A DNA stretch of 64,000 nt. Source: Harmothoe impar. Lineage: Eukaryota > Annelida > Polychaeta > Phyllodocida > Polynoidae. The notes beneath the pieces were generated by a model that was not told where the DNA came from, searched no databases, and was given only the letters and a program-made list of their open reading frames with translations. The position numbers and the translations under genes were made by a program. Location of the stretch: assembly GCA_947462335.1 (NCBI GenBank), contig OX381710.1:30123004-30187003 (forward strand). Direction: 5' to 3'. Of this stretch, positions 1-12,779 are shown piece by piece; the first letter of the stretch is position 1; each line of letters starts with the position of its first letter.

Positions 1-3000
1 GCACCCCATAAGGTGGCTACCATTTATATTGATGCAAATACAATGCTTTAAGTGCTATCACGAATTGTAGTTGCATTAATCTGATACTAAAATAAAAAAA
101 TTCTATTTGATTTTTCTTTCATGAACAGTTGGCACCCCATAAATTGAAAATGCACCCAGCACCCAGGTCAACAGCTATATACGGACAAGTGTACCTCCCC
201 TGCCTGTTCTCCTTCAATGCAGAGTGAAGAGGGTGGGAGGGGGTGACCACCAACAGTGCATGAACACTTTGATTGGATGACAATGCAGTTTTTATATTAC
301 AACCCTAAATTTGTGCAACGAAAATCATCAAGAAATACTAAGTATTTTTTCCAAAGAATAGCTTTTCTAGAATGGCTCGATACTCAGAAATCCTACTGCG
401 AATTTAAAAAAGTCAAATTCTGATTCTAAACACCTGAAAAGTGAGAAATGCTGGCGTTCACGGTTTATGTAGGAAATGTACTAAAAACACCAAAAATATG
501 CAACAAAACCCTAATTTTCTCAAAAACTGTTCAGTAGGATTTTTTCTAACTGAGGTTCCAGTGTTTTCTACCCTCATATTACACATTGGCATAGAGAATA
601 TATTGGCACCTAGTCAGGATTTTGCCCTAGAAGCAATCTGTGAGGCAAAAAACAGCCAAAATGAGCCACTGGTCTGAAGTATAAAACTGGGCATCGATCA
701 CTATAGAGCTACAAAGAGAGAGAATCGATGTCCAGTAATGATCATAGCACGATTGTGATATCGAAGGGAAAAACATTACAATAGCAATATTCAGTATAAC
801 CACTAAAAGTACTCTACAATCATGTCTCTTTGGAGAGACTTTATTGACCCGCCTCCTCCTCTAGATCATCTCTAACAGAGTGAATATCAAACCAAAAACC
901 ACCACCGTGAACGGTTATCCTTGGGAATTGCAGATAGATAGAGCTAGAAGTATAATTTCAAAATAGACGACAGTCTCTTTCAGTCAATGATTATTACTTC
1001 AGAACTTCAAGTTGAATGTAAACACAATATCCCATCTATCCCTGTTGAGATCCTTGCTGGTGCCCATGGATATGCAGTAAATGTCAAATAACTATTCCTT
1101 CTAGTCTAGTACATGTAATGTAGCATGAGGACTTGCTGGCAATAGAGCGACGAGATAAAAGGTTCAGGACTCTTGCAAAACTGATATTGCTTATATTTCA
1201 ATTTCTAACTTCTTACTCAGACACTTCAGAGTGAGAAGAGGGATAGAATGACTACACCATGCCACGTTGCACAAGGTAAATTCGATTCTGATATAACTGG
1301 CAAACTTAGGTCGTCGACTAATGATTGTCTTTCTGGACAAAAAACGGACTATGACACGTTTATGGTTGGCAATTGAAACACATGCCCTTTTGTCATTGCT
1401 ACTGTATGCTTTCTTGTATAAACTATGATACAATGGATGGTAAACTGCTATGCAAGAATTCCATCTTTTTTAAAGGAATGGCGGTTAAAATATGCGCATG
1501 TATGTGTTCAGAAGCATATTCCCAGCTGTATTCCAACTCTAACTTTGCATACAAATTATTCTGGTTAACCCATTTATGAATATTTCCATTTTGTTCAAAT
1601 ATCGTTAGTTCTTAGCTGCAGAGCGTGATGGGCAATGCGGTATGTAAGGTTCTAATGGAGCGCAATGCGTCAGGGGCCTAAAATGTGTTAATGGTATCTA
1701 TTCTAAAATGCATGCTCGTTCATAGCTATCACCAAAATTACGTTTGCTTCAGAAGGAAAACATGCACTTTAAAAAGGTGCAGGGAACTTCCAAACTAGTA
1801 ATTTCAGTGTGCAGAGTGACAGTTACATCGCCAAGCGTTCAGTAGGCCTTCTGTCCACAGAATCAGATTTATGTCCAGCTGTCAATTGGCCCGACAACCA
1901 CTCTTTCATACTGGTCCTACTGGCCCATATCCCCTTCCTTTATATCATCTTACTGGTGGTCACAGACAGTCCTTCTCCTGCCCCTTTCTTCATATTATAT
2001 CTGTCAAGTACAGCGTCTTTGTACTACATCTCTATAACATATTGCCAGTGTCACCTTACATCCCCCAACCTCTGATGTTCTTCATCTCCCATACTTTTTC
2101 TTGCTCTTATTCCTAGCGTCCCATTGGTTGCCAGAACACACTGAAGGCAGCCAGCTGGCTTGGTGACGCATCGACGGCTTCTCAAATACAAAAATCGATG
2201 CATATCACCTTGGCCATTACACTTAGGGGCCAGTGACAACAGGGTCTGGCAGCCTCTGGGAGAACCAGTATGGGACAGAGGGAGAAAGAAGGGGAAGCAG
2301 GCAGACTCCGGGGTCCCTGCTTATTCTATGAGGGAGAATCTGTAAAGGGACCGGCCCATCTGTGAGTCAAATTAATCGATTACAGTACCATGTGAGTGAT
2401 GGTCATGCAGGAAATGTTGCTGCATAGGGCTCTCGAAGGGTAACGTATGGACATTGATATGGAACTGAGGGTTGGGTGTTTGGAAAGGAACATATGTATG
2501 GTGGGATGCAGTTAGATCGTCTGCCATCTGACAAAGTAGGTTGTCACAATATAGATTAGTTAGAGTAGTAATACATTGAATGATATGATAACAAGACGTC
2601 ACCTTAGTAGTGCTAGCCCAGTTTATGCATGTAAAGTTAGACCAGTCTTTGGTGCCACGAGGAACAACCCTGCTGTTTTAATTTAATCATATGGGTTATT
2701 TTTCTGTTAAATTGACCTCTTTGTGATATATTGACAATCACCTGCAATTCTCATTCTCAACGTCATGTACTTCACTCCATAAATCCAAAAAGTTTAGGTC
2801 CTGAAATAAATCTGTATTGTGTTGTATTTGTCCGTATATACCACGTTAACACTTGGAGAGCCATGTCTCATGGGGCCCAGGTGTAAAAACCATGCCCCAG
2901 ATAAAATGTCTCAATTATTTCCCCGACTGCCCTGAAGAGTAGTAGGCCCTAGCTGTCAATGGCCAATATAAATCAGCCTAGCAGCTCCTTTGTGCCACTT

Positions 3001-4187
3001 AGGTTCCCAGCAGTCTAACGACTTTCTTCTAAGTGTGCCTCTCACACAGTTGTCAGCACGTTCCCAGTACTAGCCCTTTGTTACATCCAATCTTAGTTCG
3101 CGTTCTTGAAGCTACATGTGTTGGTTAAAGCAGTGGGTGGAAAGGGTCCTCTAGAGAGAGCGATTTGGGAGGAGAAGGCAAGGTAAAAGGGGGGATGTAT
3201 ATATCTATATGCATTGGGAGCAGAATTCAGAAGGGTTGTTATCCAAATTGCTCTTTGAAATGTATTTGTCAAAGTGAATCAGCCCAAGGGGAAAATGCCT
3301 CTTGCTGTAGGGGCGCTACAGGCGTCCATGCCTGGCTCTGAGCTGCTCATGGGACGTGCTGTGAGACACAAGCAAGCCATGGGAGTTCACTGACGGGAGC
3401 AGCCCCCCCTCCCCCTCACGAGTCACTCATTTGGGTCCTAGTGCTCGGCAGTAATTGCTCAAACTTCCCCCTGCTCGCAGGTGGGGGCAGACAGTTGTAT
3501 GTTTTCTCTGGCGACGGTGGCGCGCGGGGCTCTGCCCACGACGGCTATTTGATGGAAAATACGAGGTGCAGAGAGGGGGAGGTAGAACAGTTTCTGCCTC
3601 TTGGCCATTAGCGTCTGTGGGGTTCCAGCTACAGGAGGAGAGGGAACATGAGGTGTGGGGTGCGTAAGTGGAAAGCCTGTACCCAACATAGGACCGTCTC
3701 ATGGAGTAGGTAGGGCAGAGGCAGCATTGCATGGGGCTTCGGCAATAAGGCTCATGTGCGACCAAGCATTGGTAAGGTCACGTGGGCGTAAATTGGAAGG
3801 TAGTGTTCCTCTAATTTGGCTGACTGCCTTCCTTTGGGATCACCCATGGTCCCCCATTTTGAGGTATCGTCAGTCCTAGAACCAGCCGATGAAGTGGGTG
3901 ATGTCAAAGTGGAACCGGTTTGAAAACGGGTTTAAGAACTACGCATCTCACATTAAGTCAAGCGGAGGGGGGGGGGTGCTGGAAATGGCTTGGCATCTTT
4001 ATCAGGGAAGCTAATCTTACTGCTCATATGATCACTTAAATGTGTGATGTTTCTTCTCAAATTTGAATTAAGACTGTGTCACAAGCACTATTAAATATTA
4101 AGTGCATTAAGGGTGAAACAGCCAATTATGGATGTATATCTTACTACATTGACAAAGTAGTATAAGATGCTTGGTAAGATCATCAGA
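1..4187. other. Gene-free AT-rich stretch
   Basis: I see no convincing gene here. The 11-mer GCACCCCATAA occurs at 1-11 and 132-142, and again at 47960-47970. A good splice acceptor (long pyrimidine tract ending TCCTAG at 2116) is followed by a 39-codon open frame to a stop at 2236, but there is no donor and no recognisable product. Bases 3300-3990 are GC-richer and end in a poly-G run near 3966; the overlapping open frames there lie on both strands and look like by-products of base composition. Confidence 0.6.
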
Positions 4188-5117
4188 TACACTGCCAAAA
4201 ATGTGCTTAGGCTTTAAGCATGTTTAGGACTAAACATGTTTAAAGTCAAAACATTTTACTAGGTCTGTGTCTTCAGATATTTTTGTTTAGGAATTAGACA
4301 CTTTTATCTTAAACACCTTTAGAAACAGTTATGTCAAATATGTTTAGATGTGTAGGATTTAAACAGTATGAAGGGTAGGTGTTCAGAATGTAAACATGTA
4401 GTGTTTAGATCTCAATATATCAAAAACATATCAGATGGCAGCTCTGTAGTTGACTGTAGTTTCTACAACCAGTAAAATTATTGTTGTGTTAAAAACACTT
4501 AGAGCTGAGTAAATTAACTTAAATGTAATGGGATGCAATAGACTGATATAACCATTACAGTTTTCGAGGGTTGGATCCTACATCAGTATGATCATTTTAC
4601 AATAAAGATACATCTGCCACATAGACACCTCTTTCCAGAAGCCTAAGAATGGGTATATCAATGTCTTCCCTGAAGGTCAATTGTATTGACTCAAGATTGT
4701 GTCTATGTTAAAGTAGAGGCCTATATATGTACAATCATGAGGTGTATATTCGCTCACTGATGTTGGGGGGCTACTAGAAGTCTCTTCAAGGTGCTTCATG
4801 GAAAAGAAAAATTTGCTAAATTTATTTAGATATCTAAACATAATAATATCTACATGTCTCTAGACACACCACCTTTAGCTTTCAACATTTCACAAATAAA
4901 CAAAATAATATGCTAAATGTTTGATTTTTAAACACTTAATACTCCTAAACACATTGATTTCTAAACATGTTGATATCCTAAACACATAAAATGTCTAAGC
5001 ACTGAGCTAAACATATCATTGCTCTAAACATGTTTAGAAACATATTGTGTGGACAAAAACGGGGCAAGAATGTGTTTAGGATTGTGTTTACGATCTGAAC
5101 ACCTCTTTTGCAGTGTA
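4188..5117. mobile_element. Non-autonomous TIR element rich in TAAACATGTTTA motifs
   Basis: The left end reads TACACTGCC and the right end, on the other strand, TACACTGCAAAA, so the termini are inverted repeats. If the TA is taken as a target duplication, the element begins CACTGC on both sides, which would fit a TA-inserting (Tc1/mariner-like) family; this assignment is inference. The inside has no ORF but carries many copies of a palindromic motif close to TAAACATGTTTAG, in both orientations, denser toward the two flanks (about 4200-4420 and 4820-5040). It is a miniature or deletion-derived element mobilised in trans, or a degraded one. Confidence 0.7.
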
Positions 5118-5653
5118 TGGCTTGACACCATACCCGATACCTTGCAGCTAGATCCAATGTCTACCCGAAACTAAATCCAATGGCTATGAACTATACACTG
5201 TTAGAAATGAATAATAGAGCTGAGCAGGAGAACATTGTGAGGTTATAAACTATATACAACGGTATAAGTATACAAGTAGAAAATAGTGTTGGATTACAGT
5301 ATAAAATGACAGTATGGAGCGAAGAGGGCTCCTCTAATTATTTATAACTGACAGTTGTCCTGATGCTTTCATTAGAGGAGACAATTTAGAAGTTCGGACA
5401 AGAATACAGACGTATGTATACATACTGCGGATAGACGCCCACATCAAGTAACGAGCAATAAAGACCTAGTCAAATTCAAATTCATATTCCAAAATTAAAA
5501 GAAATGTATTCTCACTCAGCTGAAAGTCTGGTTGAGGGGCAGCACTTACTTATCCTTATTTCTTGTGCCGTGATGTTTGTGCGATGGTGTTTTAACCAAT
5601 CGATATCCCAGTGGTTACTTCAGAAAAAGAAGTCCCGGTGTAGTTTATAAGCT

Positions 5654-5800
5654 TCAGACCACAAGGTTTAAAGAGAGGATTATTGAAACAAATAATGGCT
5701 GTTTAATTTTCAATTTCCTTCGTTGAAAACAAGAAGACAAGCGGACGTGGCAGCTGGACTTCTTTGAAAGATGACAGCAAACAGGAATACAAGACAACCC
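5654..5800 (-). CDS. Possible terminal exon, unknown product
   Basis: On the minus strand a strong pyrimidine tract ending TTTCCAG precedes an open frame of 48 codons to a stop at 5654. The peptide starts GLSCIPVCC, is rich in Cys, Ser and Lys, and ends in a hydrophobic stretch (LFVSIILSLNLVV). I do not recognise it. No matching upstream exon was found, and chance open frames of this length are common, so this rests only on the acceptor. Confidence 0.15.
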   Translation of the reverse strand, partial: GLSCIPVCCHLSKKSSCHVRLSSCFQRRKLKIKQPLFVSIILSLNLVV

Positions 5801-6630
5801 CTGGAAATAAGAAGTTGAGGACAAGGCAAAAGAAGATGAAGAGAGAAATACTTCAAATGGGATTTTCTTCGAGCTACTCCTCTCTTCGAAGTGGGTGGTG
5901 AAGGAGCTCATGGTGTGGGGCGATTCCAATAAGCATCAATAATTAGCTGGTGTCGTAATTACTGAGCTGGCGGCCTATCGTTAAGTGCAGTGTTGGTCTG
6001 GAGGGATCGCCTCATCATAGACCGATTCTTATCGCCACATCAAAGCTGGCGCTCTCCTGGTAATTAATAAGGCTGATACCCTCAGAGACCAGCCTTGAGA
6101 CTGAGCGAAGTCCAACCTAAGCCTTTTCAGGTGGGGCTAAAAATGGGGGAACGATCAGGGAGAGCGGCGGGTCGCGCTGTCAGGGACACAGATAACTTTG
6201 GTAAGATAAGAGATTTCGATAGGATGGCAATTCGAGATAGACCTGTGTTATACCGAATACTCATACTATATCATATTATATCTCTTGAAAGGCTAACATG
6301 ATGATCCTTATTTTGATGACATTATTTTGCATACTTTTCTGTTCATATTTGCATTATATGAATCTAATGGTGAAAACAAAGCATCCGACTGCACAACTAT
6401 AAACCAAATGATATAAAAATAAACTTGCAGGGATTTTGTATCAGCATGAGTTAATCCAATGGCACGGTGCAGCAGGGTTAACACAGCTGTACAATGAACA
6501 ATATTCCAACAGTACCATAGCTATATTAAAGTTGTTAAAATGTCCAAGCTGTACCAATATTGTTGACAATATTGAAAATGAATCTGTCCACACTATATAT
6601 GCTGTATCAATGGTGGACATACACACTTAC

Positions 6631-6722
6631 GTGAAATATATCGACAGCAATGCTCTCGGCATCTGGGACACATTGGCAGTATGATAGAGTAGGGTGCAGT
6701 AAGACCATCTGACCAAAATAGG
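6631..6722 (-). CDS. Candidate internal coding exon, unknown product
   Basis: This 92-bp minus-strand segment is bracketed by a good acceptor (pyrimidine-rich run ending ACATCCAG, just above 6722) and a strong donor, GTAAGTGTGT, at 6630-6621. One frame stays open throughout and reads YFGQMVLLHPTLS, then YCQCVPDAESIAVDIFH, a composition plausible for protein. It lies inside a longer minus-strand open frame (6607-6972). I do not recognise a family and found no partner exons nearby. Confidence 0.3.
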
Positions 6723-7199
6723 CTGGATGTAGAAATGGGAAGGAGACAGCCCAGAGCAGCGATGAAATATAGATGTGCTTAGACCATAGACACACAAAAA
6801 GGGACGATATATCTATATGTTTATAGAAGGGAAGTCGTCTCAGTGTATGTACATGTATGGCAAGCATGTGACGTGGAGGATAACGTATAAAGAAGGACGC
6901 GATGACAATGGAAGAAAAGGAATTGAACACCAACGGAAGGAATGATGAAAGAACATAGGAACAGGGGAACAAATGTTACCACTAGGTACAGAAGCTCCAA
7001 AATGTTTATATATATATGTCCGCAGTAATGCAGAAAGGATACTTCGCTCGAGGGCATGTGAAACATCCTTTTTGCTTGGCTGCGCACATGTATCATATAA
7101 CTATGGAATCAGTCAACCAGTACTCTTTCTCTCAGGACCCCTCTCTATACTTGCTACAGTGTCTAAAGACTAAAACCTAACATCCCATGGGTAGGAGGA

Positions 7200-8230
7200 A
7201 CCGGACTGCCTCCCCACCTGTCCACCCCCAAGGAAGGATCACCCACTAACCGGAGGGGCGCAATATCAAACTTATCAAAACAATCTGCTCACCGATGGGG
7301 CCCGCCTCGCCCGTTACGCCCGCCGCCGACGCCCATTATAATTGCATTTGGCCAAATCACACCGGCGCGAGATATGAATCGGCGAGTGGCCAGGCGCCAA
7401 TATGGGCGTCGGCGGGGTGCAATGAGGCAGAGGGCTGAGTTTATAGGGGGCTGGCCTGACAGGCGCGACAGGGGGCTGGGCATGGGGGTCTAGGCACCGG
7501 GGCAACGCCGGCCTACCGGGATGCCTTCGCTAATATGAGGAAACGATAAGACGAGCTTTTATGATTTCCCACCAACCCGGCGCAAGCAAATAGCGATCAC
7601 GAGGCCCGAAATTAAATCTGGGTCCCACCGAGTGGGTTGGTATAATGCGCCTTACATCAGGCGTGAAGGAGTCAATCTTGGCCGCGGGTGGAGCACTAAG
7701 AAGGTGTGGGGGATGGCGGGGGTTGAGAGGTCGCCCTGGGAGCTAGGACCTTTACCTTGGGTTCGGTTCCCTAGTAACCCCTACCCCTGCCCCCCTGCTC
7801 CTCACACCCACCCTGTATGCTCTTCCCCCTGATATGCCAGCAGGGTCGAGATTCCGTAATCACAGAGCAAAGTGCGTACAGTGCACTTTGCAAAGATCCC
7901 CATTTCGTCATCTGCTACCTCCCCCATTTTCACCCTCGAGCTACTGCGCCGCATTCCCGAAGAGCAGCTCATACTCCCACTGACGCCAATTGCTCAGCCG
8001 ACCCTCTGCCTTTAACTCATCTCTGAGGGGAGCGATAATTTATAGCACATCCAGCATTGAGCTTTTCCTTAACTCAAAAGGATGGGTAGGGTCTTGGCCC
8101 CCTGCCCCTTCTGACCGGTTCACCCAGCAGCCACATTATATCGCCTGCACATGTGAGGGATATCGACCAAGGCTCTCAATGAAGAGTGTCCCCCACACCT
8201 GAATCCAACCACTCGGCAGCATCATACAGA
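7200..8230. promoter_or_regulatory. GC-rich island with homeodomain/POU-like motifs and an inverted repeat
   Basis: Base composition changes sharply to CpG-containing GC-rich DNA. A 13-bp perfect inverted repeat, CGCCGACGCCCAT at 7324-7336 and its complement at 7402-7414, brackets a 65-bp core with TAATTGCATT (homeodomain/POU-like) and several GGCC/GGCG steps. Around 8026-8060 there is a run with AATTTATAG (posterior-Hox-like). The open frames here overlap on several strands and lack splice sites. A noncoding regulatory element, possibly conserved, is the best reading; this is inferred from composition and motifs only. Confidence 0.35.
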
Positions 8231-9819
8231 TAGTACCACCAGCTTCATCCTCAGGCTGCGGCTATACCAAGTGAAAGAGCAGCTCAATATTAGGCCCTTT
8301 AGAACCAGACCTTTCACCGCACTTACAATGGCAAATGTCACGTATTGTATGCACCTTGTGGGCGTTTTAATAAAGCATAAAACTACTTGGACAGTAGTGA
8401 TTGATGCGGTATCATTTCCCTTACCTCCACACTATTATGTTACAATTGGATTGGTTCTCCAAAATACATTTATCAAAAAGAAATGCAGATACAAAATGTC
8501 CATAACGAATATTGAACATAATTATCGGAGCCTGGGACACGGAGCATGCAGGCAGTGTTGTATTTGTGTAAGAAGTGGCGAAAAAAGAGTGCATGGAATG
8601 GTAATCAATTAAGGAATTTCCCCTCTCCTTATTCAGGTTTTCTAGTGGGAATCCGAACAAAAATATCTTCCTTTTTTCGGACATATCAATGGAAATGTGT
8701 CTTGATAGGTTGTTAAGACTGATTAACTTCGCATTAACTACAGAATCTATGGAATTACATGCTTTTGGATTATATAGATATCTTCGTATAAACTAACATA
8801 CAAGACTGTTATCAAATTTGAACGGCCATACAGTGTCAGTAAAATATTTATGCTTAATCCAACTAGGTAGATTACATTTGACCTGTTCAGTAATATTTTG
8901 ATAATGAATTAAATTGAAATGAAGAACATGCAATTAGATAGTAACGGTGTCTACTAAGATGGTTCAATGGTCTGCATGGATGCCGTGCCATCCATATGAC
9001 AGGCAACACAGATTGGATTTGATGTAAAAACAAGTTTTATAACCAAGGGTGGATACGCCATGAACTCTTTCAGGGCCACAGAGTGCTTTAATACGCTATA
9101 GGTTTCCGTTGTCATGATTCATTAATAAATGGAGACTTGGCGATTAAATCGCCAGTGATGCATTCGTGTATCATGATGACCTCATGGTATTGATGCACTC
9201 CCAACGGGTCGGCATGATACACCAATGCAGCAAATTACTCCCCAGTAACGCGTAGGTGCACCATTGAGACCAATAAACATGGAACTAGAGGGACCATACG
9301 GTCATTAAAGGGTTCGCATTTACTAACTCTGTTGGTTAGCTTGTTCAGCTTCCTATGAACAATATTTCTGTCTTCATTAACGTCTCAGTGATTTTGCCTT
9401 TCCGGCAAAAGTCCATCACTTAGAAATGACGATAAGCACTGTAGTCCATGCAGCTGGTACCTTGATACCCAAAGGACTGTGACTAACCAGTGGATAACTA
9501 CAAGAACCATGTCCATGACAACCTAGTACAAAACTGATAATTTGCTGGATTCTCACAAACTAGGAACAGGGTATATATATATGTATAGAACAGGGATATC
9601 TCCTCAATTGATATGAATCCATATTTAAAGCACACTACGGCTACAGTTGGCCACAAACACTATGTACATTCTACTTTTTTCTCCATGCTTGTGAACGTCT
9701 CGGGACAAGCTGTTCAATATGTGTCTTCTTCGTTCTGAATGGCCATATAACACCATTCGTTCAGCCTAAGCCTACCTCAAGGCCTCGTGATGCGACAAAG
9801 GGATCCGGGAAATATCTGA
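8231..9819. other. AT-rich interval, nothing firm
   Basis: The longest open frame is 113 codons on the plus strand (8271-8612). It is basic and Cys-containing near its end, has no recognised domain, and has no splice or promoter signal to set it apart from chance. I see no repeats or RNA genes here. Confidence 0.5.
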
Positions 9820-10000
9820 TGGCCTACTGATAATGCCAGCAGCATCTCCCCACAAATATTTATAATAGCCAGCCAGCCACAGACGGGAAGGTTAAACATA
9901 TTTATGGTCCGGTTCCGCCATGCTCTATCAATTACAAAGATTATAGCCTAATCGGGGATACTTTAATTACAGGCCTGTGGCGTGGGGAGGGGGTTGGATT
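9820..10000. promoter_or_regulatory. Enhancer-like block with homeodomain and TCF/Sox-type motifs
   Basis: A compact stretch carries AATATTTATAATAG, AATTACAAAGATTATAG and CTTTAATTACAGG, that is, several TAAT cores plus an ACAAAG core within about 150 bp. It has no coding frame of note. Such clustering is typical of conserved developmental enhancers, but conservation cannot be judged from one genome. Confidence 0.25.
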
Positions 10001-10229
10001 TTTGTAACGGCTTCATTAAAGCTGGGCAGATAGGGCTGCTGGTAAGCATGGCGGGGTATCAATCCCCACCTCCATTCATCACTGATATACCACTAGTCAG
10101 ATCACTCACGTCTCTCCCACGGAATTCCCTGTTTTGCAACTTTACCGTTACCCTGGGCCTCCCTCTGCAGTTTTCCCTGCAAGCAACAAATTGAGTTTCT
10201 TTTTACTGCACTGCCATGGAAATGATCGG

Positions 10230-10640
10230 AAGCCTGCCTCCGACTGTAAGCCGATAGCGGCCTGATATTTGCCTTTGTCTACTTTTATTGGCTTGTTACA
10301 ATCAGGAAATGACGTGATAGGGACGTTTTGCCGCACCCGATGCCTCAATCAATTTCATTTCCTATCTTGAATGTTGGCCCGATGAGGTACCCGCCCAACG
10401 CCGATGAGTATAATCACCGGCGACCGAGTGCCAACTTTATTCCTGCAAGATCACGCTCATGATTTATAAGGGCCGACAATGACGCGATTGTCCTGCCAGA
10501 GAACCTTGATTTACTCGCCGAGAGGATGACTGCCATTTGGCCTTGTCTTTTATATTTCCTACAGGCACACCTAAGTAGGTGGTATGATGCTCGCTTGTTA
10601 CCACCAATCTCCATGTCCTGTTGACTCACGCACAGCCATC
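10230..10640. promoter_or_regulatory. Enhancer-like block with a paired Sox-type site
   Basis: The block has balanced base composition and mixed motifs: CCTTTGTC and CTTTTATTGGC near 10270-10292, GATTTATAAGG near 10461, and an inverted pair GACAAT (10475-10480) and ATTGTC (10487-10492) separated by six bases, resembling a dimeric SoxE site. The minus-strand open frame at 10414-10629 has no supporting signal. Regulatory function is inferred. Confidence 0.3.
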
Positions 10641-12298
10641 AGTAGTACAACATGGGTACCAGCCGAATGGGACTATGTCAGGAAGGACAAGCTTGACTAC
10701 AGATGCTTTTAGCCTATGTCTTTTTCGGGTGCATATGTCTGCAAGAGGTTTTACTGTTGTATAAAGGATATACGCCTTTCATGTTTCAAGATACTAATTT
10801 AATGCAGAGCTATGTTTCCTAAAGCAGCGGGTAGCATAGGTATAACGATAGAATAACATATTATATCGAGGATACATGCGGTGATGTATCCCACACTAAT
10901 GAAAAGCGCCTGTGAGTCTGTGAGAATTAAGTAAGTATTATAATACATATTTATGAAATCCTCCTCTTCTCCGAATCAGCACTGAAAGTGCGTTTTACTA
11001 GTACGTACCATCGTGACCGATACTTGTATTGTCCTTTCGTAATGCAGGAGGAGGGCCCTCATGTTTCTGTTGGTTATGAAAACATTATTCATTCTTGTCA
11101 ACGCACTTGCTCGAGTGCAATTGCTCAAGTTCGAAACCTCTTATTGTTATGGCTAATAACCATACAATCCCTCTCTGGCTCATTGTCCCTATCATGTAGA
11201 CAGCTGAGCTGGGTGATGAGGTGTGCATACAGGGGAAACTGTAGCTAAGACAGTATTTATAATTCTAATAATACCTGTAGAAGTCTCTTCACACAGACAC
11301 AGTGTATATAATATACATATAATATAATATAGTATTAGAGAGTTGATCTGTTGACAATGGGTAGGGAGGCAGTTGAAATACATACCCTGTGATTTAGCAT
11401 ACCAGCTTTGTGAAGAAACGATCACTATCCCCTATACTATCGAAAATACCTGATTATACAACTTAACGCCAATGAGACCTATTTTCAAGAGGTTATCAAG
11501 CAAAAATAAAATCTATATTCTAAAAATGTCATAGTCCTTTTGATTTACGATAGGTTCTGTCCATTTTGTCAGGTATGTAAACACGCCCTTTAACACAGTG
11601 AACATGATCCTGAAAGATTGTAATCCTTATTAATCAAAGAGGTTGACTTTTGAATTCATTTAATTTCAGACTGTTAATTTCTTGACCGCTTTCTAATTTG
11701 TTTCTATTTCTTTTTTCAACTTGTTTTGGTGGTGGTCCTACATGAAAACCCCTCTCCTCAGTTAGCATATCTGTATTACCTGTATTACCTGTATTAAGAA
11801 AATGATTCATCGGGTCCACAGAAAACCCTTAAAAGCTACCCACAATGGTTTAGAAACACAATAGAATCTGAACCCTCATTGCTGGAATGGTGGCGCTGTA
11901 TTTCTGGATTTGAAGGTCTTTCACCGGAAGTAGTTGTCATAGTTACTGAGAGCCTTCCCCCGACGGGCTGGGTTCCCCTTTTCTGAAAGCTTTCAAGCAG
12001 AATGCCTCCTTGACTTTTGTTGGCTGCACTCTGAAATGGGTATTCGGAGTAGTATTGTGAGTGTCCTATGAATATCATGTCAACAATGTCGCTCCGATTC
12101 ATTAACCATCTATAATTACACCGCGACCCACCACTGCACATACCTTCCCTTCCCTCGGGTGTCATCTCTGCTAGCCAGGTTCATTAATTGTTCAGATGCA
12201 CCTACCTCTGCAGTGACAGCTAAGGAGAAGGCACAGGTACTTATTGCCCTTTTTCCTACATCAGCCACTACTATCGCCCCTCCCTCTCTCATTTCTAG
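10641..12298. other. AT-rich interval without a supported gene
   Basis: A minus-strand frame of 109 codons (11836-12165) and a plus-strand frame of 86 codons (10988-11248) are the longest. Neither shows a recognisable motif or splice bracket. A TATAATATAAT-type stretch lies near 11306-11333. Confidence 0.5.
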
Positions 12299-12444
12299 GG
12301 CAATTCAATCTGAGAGATCTGCAGAATGTCCGCAACATGGCTCATTCTATCAGGAACCTGACACTCTGTGATTGTAGAAACGATACAAAGCTTACTGAAC
12401 CATGGAGGCACCACTGTCACATGTTTACACATCTAGACAAATGA
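12299..12444 (+). CDS. Candidate terminal exon with a leucine-repeat-like peptide
   Basis: A very good acceptor (CTCCCTCTCTCATTTCTAG ending at 12298) is followed by an open frame to a TGA at 12442-12444. The peptide begins QFNLRDLQNVRNMA and continues with HSIRNLTLCDC, whose spacing of L, N and C residues resembles a leucine-rich repeat; the tail is His-rich. Translation in this frame needs one base carried over from an upstream exon, which I could not identify; a nearby CAG/GTACTTATT donor is weak and in the wrong phase. The LRR resemblance is my reading of the pattern, not a family match. Confidence 0.25.
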
Positions 12445-12779
12445 CAATTTCACTTATTTGGGGGATAGGAATTTAGTATAGAGGTTACCAATAAGGGTTG
12501 AAGGAACATTTCGTAGCTCTCGTTGATGCCCATAATATCAGCATGTGCTGGCCAAAGCTGATGGTTAGATTACTAATACCAATGACAATGGATTTGTTTC
12601 AGTACATTTGTTTCAGTACATAATATTACATGACTTTATACCTCGCTAAAATGACAACCTGAATAACAGGGCATAAATGTGTAGCCAAGCAAAAAGGATG
12701 ATGCGCATTTTCCCCGCGATGAGAACCTTTTCTGAATGGCGACTCATTTTGTATTCTGATCAGACCACATGAAACCTTT

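Larger units (their letters stand above)
5118..7199. other. AT-rich interval with weak exon candidates
   Basis: Apart from the two minus-strand candidates listed separately, I see no supported feature. A plus-strand frame of 83 codons (6433-6684) follows a TTGCAG acceptor at 6430, but it overlaps the better bracketed minus-strand candidate at 6631-6722; at most one can be real. A short perfect palindrome built on CAATATTG lies near 6556-6575. Confidence 0.5.

Noticed and set aside
64..77. ATTGTAGTTGCATT, matching part of the miR-33 mature sequence, with a short hairpin to the left
   Set aside because: Only 14 bases match, the seed end is lost, and the hairpin puts the match on the wrong arm with a short stem.
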